A stretch of 64,000 bases of DNA from positions 103,889-167,888 of the forward strand of contig NZ_JAHDIU010000006.1 in the NCBI RefSeq assembly GCF_019891545.1. Reading direction: 5' to 3'. Below, piece by piece: positions 60,557-64,000 of this stretch; position 1 is the first letter of the stretch; the number at the start of each line of letters is the position of its first letter. Made by a program: the position numbers and the translations under genes. The notes under the pieces are model-generated. The model saw only the letters and a list, made by a program, of their open reading frames with translations. It was not told the origin of the DNA and did not search any database. The stretch is from Flavobacterium coralii. Its GTDB lineage: Bacteria > Bacteroidota > Bacteroidia > Flavobacteriales > Flavobacteriaceae.

Positions 60557-61339
60557 ATGGACAGCAGTAAAAATCCTATTGGCTTATTCGACTCGGGCAT
60601 TGGCGGCACTTCAATATGGAGGGAAATCAATAACCTGCTGCCAAATGAAGATACTATATACCTCGCTGACAGTAAAAATGCACCATACGGGCAAAAATCC
60701 AAAGAAGAGATACTGCACCTCAGTATAAAGAATACCGAATTTTTACTGGAGCAAAACTGCAAGCTGATAGTAGTGGCCTGTAATACTGCTACTACAAATG
60801 CCATTAAAGAGTTAAGGGAAAAGTACAGCATTCCGTTTATTGGTATAGAGCCTGCCATTAAACCGGCAGCGCTGCAAACCAAAACAGGCACGGTAGGCAT
60901 CCTCGCAACAAAAGGAACGCTTAACAGCGAACTTTTCCATAAAACTGTTGCAGGGCTGCACGATATAAAAATAATGGAGCAGGTGGGCTTTGGGCTTGTT
61001 CAGCTAATAGAAGAGGGTAAGCTGGGTTCTGCTGAGCTTGATACTCTTTTGGAACAATACCTCAAGCCAATGATCGAGGCTAATATTGACTGCCTTGTTT
61101 TAGGGTGTAGCCACTACCCTTACCTTATACCCCAGATAAAAAAAATATTACCTACACATGTTAAGATAATAGATTCGGGAGAAGCAGTGGCAAGGCAGAC
61201 AAAAAAGATACTAGAGAAAAACAGCCTTATTAATAAGGATAATGATAACGCAAAGCAAGTTTTTTACACAAATGCAAATCCTTCCGTATTACAGATGATA
61301 ATCGGTAGCAGCTACAAAGTTAATGAAAGCGATTTTTAA
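60557..61339 (+). CDS. murI: glutamate racemase
   Basis: This 260-residue enzyme makes D-glutamate for peptidoglycan. It has the N-terminal GLFDSGIGGTSI (about 8-19), the first catalytic cysteine in IVVACNTATTNAI (about 71-83) and the second in CLVLGCSHYPYL (about 180-191), with the usual spacing. It follows the OmpH genes after a terminator and is probably transcribed from its own promoter or by read-through. Confidence 0.95.
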   Translation: MDSSKNPIGLFDSGIGGTSIWREINNLLPNEDTIYLADSKNAPYGQKSKEEILHLSIKNTEFLLEQNCKLIVVACNTATTNAIKELREKYSIPFIGIEPAIKPAALQTKTGTVGILATKGTLNSELFHKTVAGLHDIKIMEQVGFGLVQLIEEGKLGSAELDTLLEQYLKPMIEANIDCLVLGCSHYPYLIPQIKKILPTHVKIIDSGEAVARQTKKILEKNSLINKDNDNAKQVFYTNANPSVLQMIIGSSYKVNESDF

Positions 61340-61353
61340 CCGCTCAGAGAGCT

Positions 61354-61863
61354 TCATTTAACCCAGGAGGAGTACATAACGTAATTGTTGGAAATGCGCT
61401 CAATCTCCCCTGCAAAATCAGACTCATTTATCTCCTTAACTTTTTTTGCAGGAACACCTGCATAAATAGACCCCGGCTCTACAACTGTATTTTGAGTTAC
61501 AACTGCCCCGGCTGCAATTATAGAGTTACTTCCTATCACACAGTTATCCATAATTATTGCACCCATCCCGATAAGTACATTATCATTAACCTTGCATCCG
61601 TGCACAATTGCGTTGTGCCCAATAGAAACATTGTTACCAATTTCTGTGGGGTGCTTTTGGTAGGTGCAATGAATTACTGCCCCGTCCTGAACATTAACCT
61701 TATTACCAATTTTTATATAATGCACATCGCCACGCACAACGGCATTATACCATATACTGCACTGGCTTCCTATTGTAACATCCCCGATTATCGTTGCATT
61801 TTCGGCAACAAAGCAATCTTCAGGTATCTGCGGATATTTTCCGTTTACTTCTTTTATAACCAT
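61354..61863 (-). CDS. gamma carbonic anhydrase-like / hexapeptide-repeat protein
   Basis: This 169-residue protein is a left-handed beta-helix of hexapeptide repeats (for example TIIGDVTIGSQCSIWYNAVVRGD, VNVQDGAVIHC, IGHNAIVHGCKVNDNVLIGMGAII). The gamma-carbonic anhydrase metal histidines are present (near IHC and IGHNAIVHG), which fits YrdA/PaaY-type proteins. Whether it has true carbonic anhydrase activity is not certain. It converges with murI (14-base gap). Confidence 0.9.
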   Translation of the reverse strand: MVIKEVNGKYPQIPEDCFVAENATIIGDVTIGSQCSIWYNAVVRGDVHYIKIGNKVNVQDGAVIHCTYQKHPTEIGNNVSIGHNAIVHGCKVNDNVLIGMGAIIMDNCVIGSNSIIAAGAVVTQNTVVEPGSIYAGVPAKKVKEINESDFAGEIERISNNYVMYSSWVK

Positions 61864-61868
61864 ACTAC

Positions 61869-61899
61869 AAAAAAATTGTCCCGATAAAATACCGGGACA
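61869..61899 (-). terminator. terminator after the PorP/SprF gene
   Basis: On the minus strand TGTCCCG and CGGGACA pair over 7 bases around a 9-base loop and are followed by seven T residues. It lies between the PorP gene and the carbonic anhydrase-like gene. Confidence 0.7.
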
Positions 61900-61922
61900 G
61901 AACTAATAATATTACTTTATAA

Positions 61923-62918
61923 TTAATTAACTGCAGGACAATTACAGTCGTATTTTTCTCTTTTACAGAATAGGTTAATACCTAATGTTATCTGGTGGAA
62001 TCCGCTGTTATCAAACCTTACATCTCCTGTTAGGTAAGAGTAAGTATAAGCAAACATAAAGTTCTTGTAGTTCACACCGATTATCGGGGTAAAGTACTGA
62101 AGCCTTTGATCTACAGATCCGCCATCGTTATCTACATACTGTGCACCTTCAAGGCTCCTTCTGTATGAAAGTCCGCCCCAAAGCCTACCAAAGTCAAGCT
62201 CCTTATAAACTTTAAGGTTAACATCTATCGTTCTTTCTTTAGTCTCATCTACAGCCTGTAGCATTATAGACGGTTCCCATTGTAAAGCATCTTCATAACC
62301 GAAAACATAACCTACACTAAGAAGGTATTTTTTAAGGTTATCACTCTCAATATCTGTATAAAGGTCCCTTTTACTTGCTATAACGTTCTTAGCTGTAAAG
62401 TGTGCATAAAAATCAAGATAGTGATAAGAAGCACCTATATCTATATTAAAATAAGAGTCTTTTTGTTGCATCCCACCGTCTATGATAGGGTCAAACTCAG
62501 GGCCAAATTCAGTCTCATCAAGTCGGCTTTCAACAAGCCCTGCACTTAAACCGAAAGAAAGCATATTAAGGTCATAATCGCTCCTCGAAAACCTGATGTG
62601 GTGGGCATAAGTTGCCTTCGCACCGGTTTGAGAGTGGTATCCGTTCTTGTCATTGAAAGCTATGATACCAATACCGGACTGCTCCCCTACGCTACCGTTA
62701 AAGCTAAGCGTCTGAAGCTGCGGCGCATCATCCTGGCCAAACCACTGCTGGCGTGCTGTAAGCCTTATTTTAGCACAATTTGCCGCACCTGCCATTGATG
62801 GATGGATGAGATAATAGTTATCAGAAAGATAGTCTGAATAAACAGCAATACCCTCCTGAGAAAAAGACAGCTGTGCTGCAAACAATCCAAAAATTAAGTA
62901 AAACTTTTTAAAATTCAT
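61923..62918 (-). CDS. PorP/SprF family type IX secretion system membrane protein
   Basis: The start at 62918 (MNFKKFYLIFGLFA) is chosen because it begins a signal peptide; the longer in-frame ATG at 62975 adds 19 residues that look untranslated. The 331-residue outer-membrane barrel has the family signature DNYYLIHPSMAGAANCAKIRLTARQQWFGQ in outline (about 33-62) and many aromatic beta strands, with a Cys-rich end KREKYDCNC. In gliding bacteria SprF is needed to export the partner adhesin (type B). The type B adhesin gene directly upstream on the same strand supports this. Confidence 0.93.
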   Translation of the reverse strand: MNFKKFYLIFGLFAAQLSFSQEGIAVYSDYLSDNYYLIHPSMAGAANCAKIRLTARQQWFGQDDAPQLQTLSFNGSVGEQSGIGIIAFNDKNGYHSQTGAKATYAHHIRFSRSDYDLNMLSFGLSAGLVESRLDETEFGPEFDPIIDGGMQQKDSYFNIDIGASYHYLDFYAHFTAKNVIASKRDLYTDIESDNLKKYLLSVGYVFGYEDALQWEPSIMLQAVDETKERTIDVNLKVYKELDFGRLWGGLSYRRSLEGAQYVDNDGGSVDQRLQYFTPIIGVNYKNFMFAYTYSYLTGDVRFDNSGFHQITLGINLFCKREKYDCNCPAVN

Positions 62919-63107
62919 GTTGACCTTATCGTTTAATGAGAAATGCGCTTCCTTTTTTATCTGACCAAAAGGCACTGTTATAATCTGTATCCCCTCTCGT
63001 TTACAATACCATAACTCAGTACAGCTATATTTTATTGCCTTTTTTTTGCATAGCGGTCAAATATATAAATTTTTGCGTTAGGTTGGTAATTTAATGCTAA
63101 TATAATT

Positions 63108-63138
63108 AAAAAAATGCTGCCATTGCTGGCAGCATTTT
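63108..63138 (-). terminator. terminator of the T9SS type B surface protein gene
   Basis: AAAATGCTGCCA and TGGCAGCATTTT pair over 12 bases with a 4-base loop; on the minus strand a run of T follows. It lies just after the stop at 63155. Confidence 0.78.
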
Positions 63139-63154
63139 ATATGTAAATCTGCAA

Positions 63155-64000
63155 TTATCGTTTAAGCGAGAAGTGCGCCTTGAACTCGAATGGAAGTTCT
63201 ACGGTGTCTTCTACCATTATCGGTTCGTTGGTATCAGGATCCCTTACGATCTGGCCATTCGCGCCTCTTAAGGCTACCATACGGGTTACGAACTCTTTAT
63301 AGGTTACGCTGAACCAGTAGTCATCCGCCGGTAGCGGGCTGCCATTGAAGGTTCCGTCCCATCCTCTGCTCTGCGAGCTGATCTGCTTGATGAGCTTGCC
63401 GTAGCGGTCGAAGATGTAGATGAGCGCATCGCCCTGTCCGTTCAGCCCGTAGATGTTCCAGTAGTCGTGGTATCCGTCTCCGTTAGGGGTAAAGAACCTC
63501 GGGTAGTCGATGATGCTTACATCGCTCAGGGTGATGGTGTACTCTGCGCACGCGCCTTTGTCCCTGATGTGTACTTCATGCAGCCCCGGTGATACGTTGG
63601 TGAACACGTTACTGTCCTGCCACGGGCCGTAATCCAGCTGGTATTCGTACTCGCCATAACCGTCGGTGGTGATGGTGATGGTCTGCTCATCGCTGAAGGC
63701 GCCGCTCACGGTGTAGCTGCTCAGGGCAAGGCTGGCAGGGCCGCTCCTTTCTACGGTTACCGGTGCTATCGGGTCGCTGATACAGCCAAAGGCGTTGATG
63801 GCTTCTACAGTATAATTACCTGCCTCTGTTACTACATAGGTTGGCTCTGTCGCGCCGGCTATTACCTGGCCGTCTTTATACCAGATGAAGGTATGGGTGG
63901 CGTCCAGGCCTGTGTCCAGTACCAGCGGGCTGAGTACTTCGTTGGTGTCAAAGTCCACACATATGGTGCCGCCTTCCAGTTGTGGCTCCGGAAGCTGCTC
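63155..64000 (-). CDS. large T9SS type B (gliding motility-associated) surface protein, C-terminal part (5' end outside window)
   Basis: The frame continues to the right edge without a start, so only the last 280 or so residues are seen. The first part has an Ig-like repeat (TYVVTEAGNYTVEAINAFGC) and a SprB-type beta repeat (YGEYEYQLDYGPWQDSNVF). The C-terminal 85 residues are the type B sorting domain (DYPRFFTPNGDGYHDYWNIYG, then LIYIFDRYGKLIKQIS, GWDGTFNGSPLPADDYWF, ending in FKAHFSLKR). It would be exported by T9SS and fixed at the surface. PorP/SprF is the next gene downstream. Confidence 0.93.
   Translation of the reverse strand, partial: EQLPEPQLEGGTICVDFDTNEVLSPLVLDTGLDATHTFIWYKDGQVIAGATEPTYVVTEAGNYTVEAINAFGCISDPIAPVTVERSGPASLALSSYTVSGAFSDEQTITITTDGYGEYEYQLDYGPWQDSNVFTNVSPGLHEVHIRDKGACAEYTITLSDVSIIDYPRFFTPNGDGYHDYWNIYGLNGQGDALIYIFDRYGKLIKQISSQSRGWDGTFNGSPLPADDYWFSVTYKEFVTRMVALRGANGQIVRDPDTNEPIMVEDTVELPFEFKAHFSLKR

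Noticed and set aside
1-64000. CRISPR arrays or tandem direct repeats of 25-40 bases
   Set aside because: I saw no regularly spaced repeat series; repeats at 46.3-46.5 kb and 22.7 kb are too few and irregular.

Overview
The window reads as a chromosome segment of a member of the Flavobacteriaceae (Bacteroidota), probably Flavobacterium or a near relative. The basis is type IX secretion (T9SS) proteins (a type A sorting domain, a gliding-motility type B C-terminus, PorG, PorP/SprF), the order porG-uppS-bamA-ompH-ompH-murI, TonB receptors with a carboxypeptidase-regulatory-like N-terminal domain, promoters with the Bacteroidota -7 box TAnnTTTG, and weak Shine-Dalgarno sites.

Positions 1 to about 16.7 kb look like a mobile island lying against the 3' end of a tRNA-Ser(GGA) gene. 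Its left part is a copper/heavy-metal efflux cluster read leftwards: an AraC regulator with a metal-binding-like head, CopA (CPC-type ATPase), a CopZ-like chaperone, a cysteine-rich exported protein, an HMA-DUF3347 exported protein, a small protein often misnamed PRPP synthetase, CopB (CPH-type ATPase) and a CusA-type RND pump split into two coupled reading frames. Its right part holds a frameshifted DUF6965-like gene, two small mobile-element DNA-binding-type genes, a compact two-gene Gabija-type defence system (OLD nuclease plus UvrD-like helicase) and a tyrosine integrase. A cluster of short direct and inverted repeats lies between the integrase and the tRNA. The other end of the island is not visible in the window.

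From 16.8 kb on, the content is chromosomal backbone. From 16.8 to 25.7 kb: asparaginase, an acyltransferase, TatD, a retropepsin-like protein, a T9SS cargo protein, AspRS and a YceI protein. From 25.9 to 32.3 kb: a LytS/LytTR two-component pair, a lipoprotein, two tandem TlpA-like thioredoxins, an unrecognised exported protein and a MORN-repeat protein. From 32.3 to 37.3 kb: a probable iron-uptake operon, TonB siderophore receptor plus two PepSY membrane proteins, with a Fur-like palindrome at its promoter. From 37.4 to 44.8 kb: a TetR-controlled tripartite RND efflux operon and a second TetR gene, both with palindromes at their promoters. From 44.9 to 54.5 kb: polyprenyl synthetase, 2-oxoglutarate dehydrogenase E1 and E2, PdxJ, a CBS protein and NAD kinase. 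From 54.6 to 64 kb: the envelope-biogenesis cluster (PorG, UppS, BamA, two OmpH/Skp proteins), MurI, a gamma-class carbonic anhydrase, PorP/SprF and the C-terminus of a large T9SS type B surface protein that runs off the right edge.

The strongest candidates for a closer look are the compact Gabija-type operon with a cysteine cluster in its helicase, the repeat cluster beside the integrase, the split CusA, the cysteine-rich copper-cluster protein and the two TetR operator/promoter arrangements. I found no CRISPR array, rRNA gene or complete insertion sequence.
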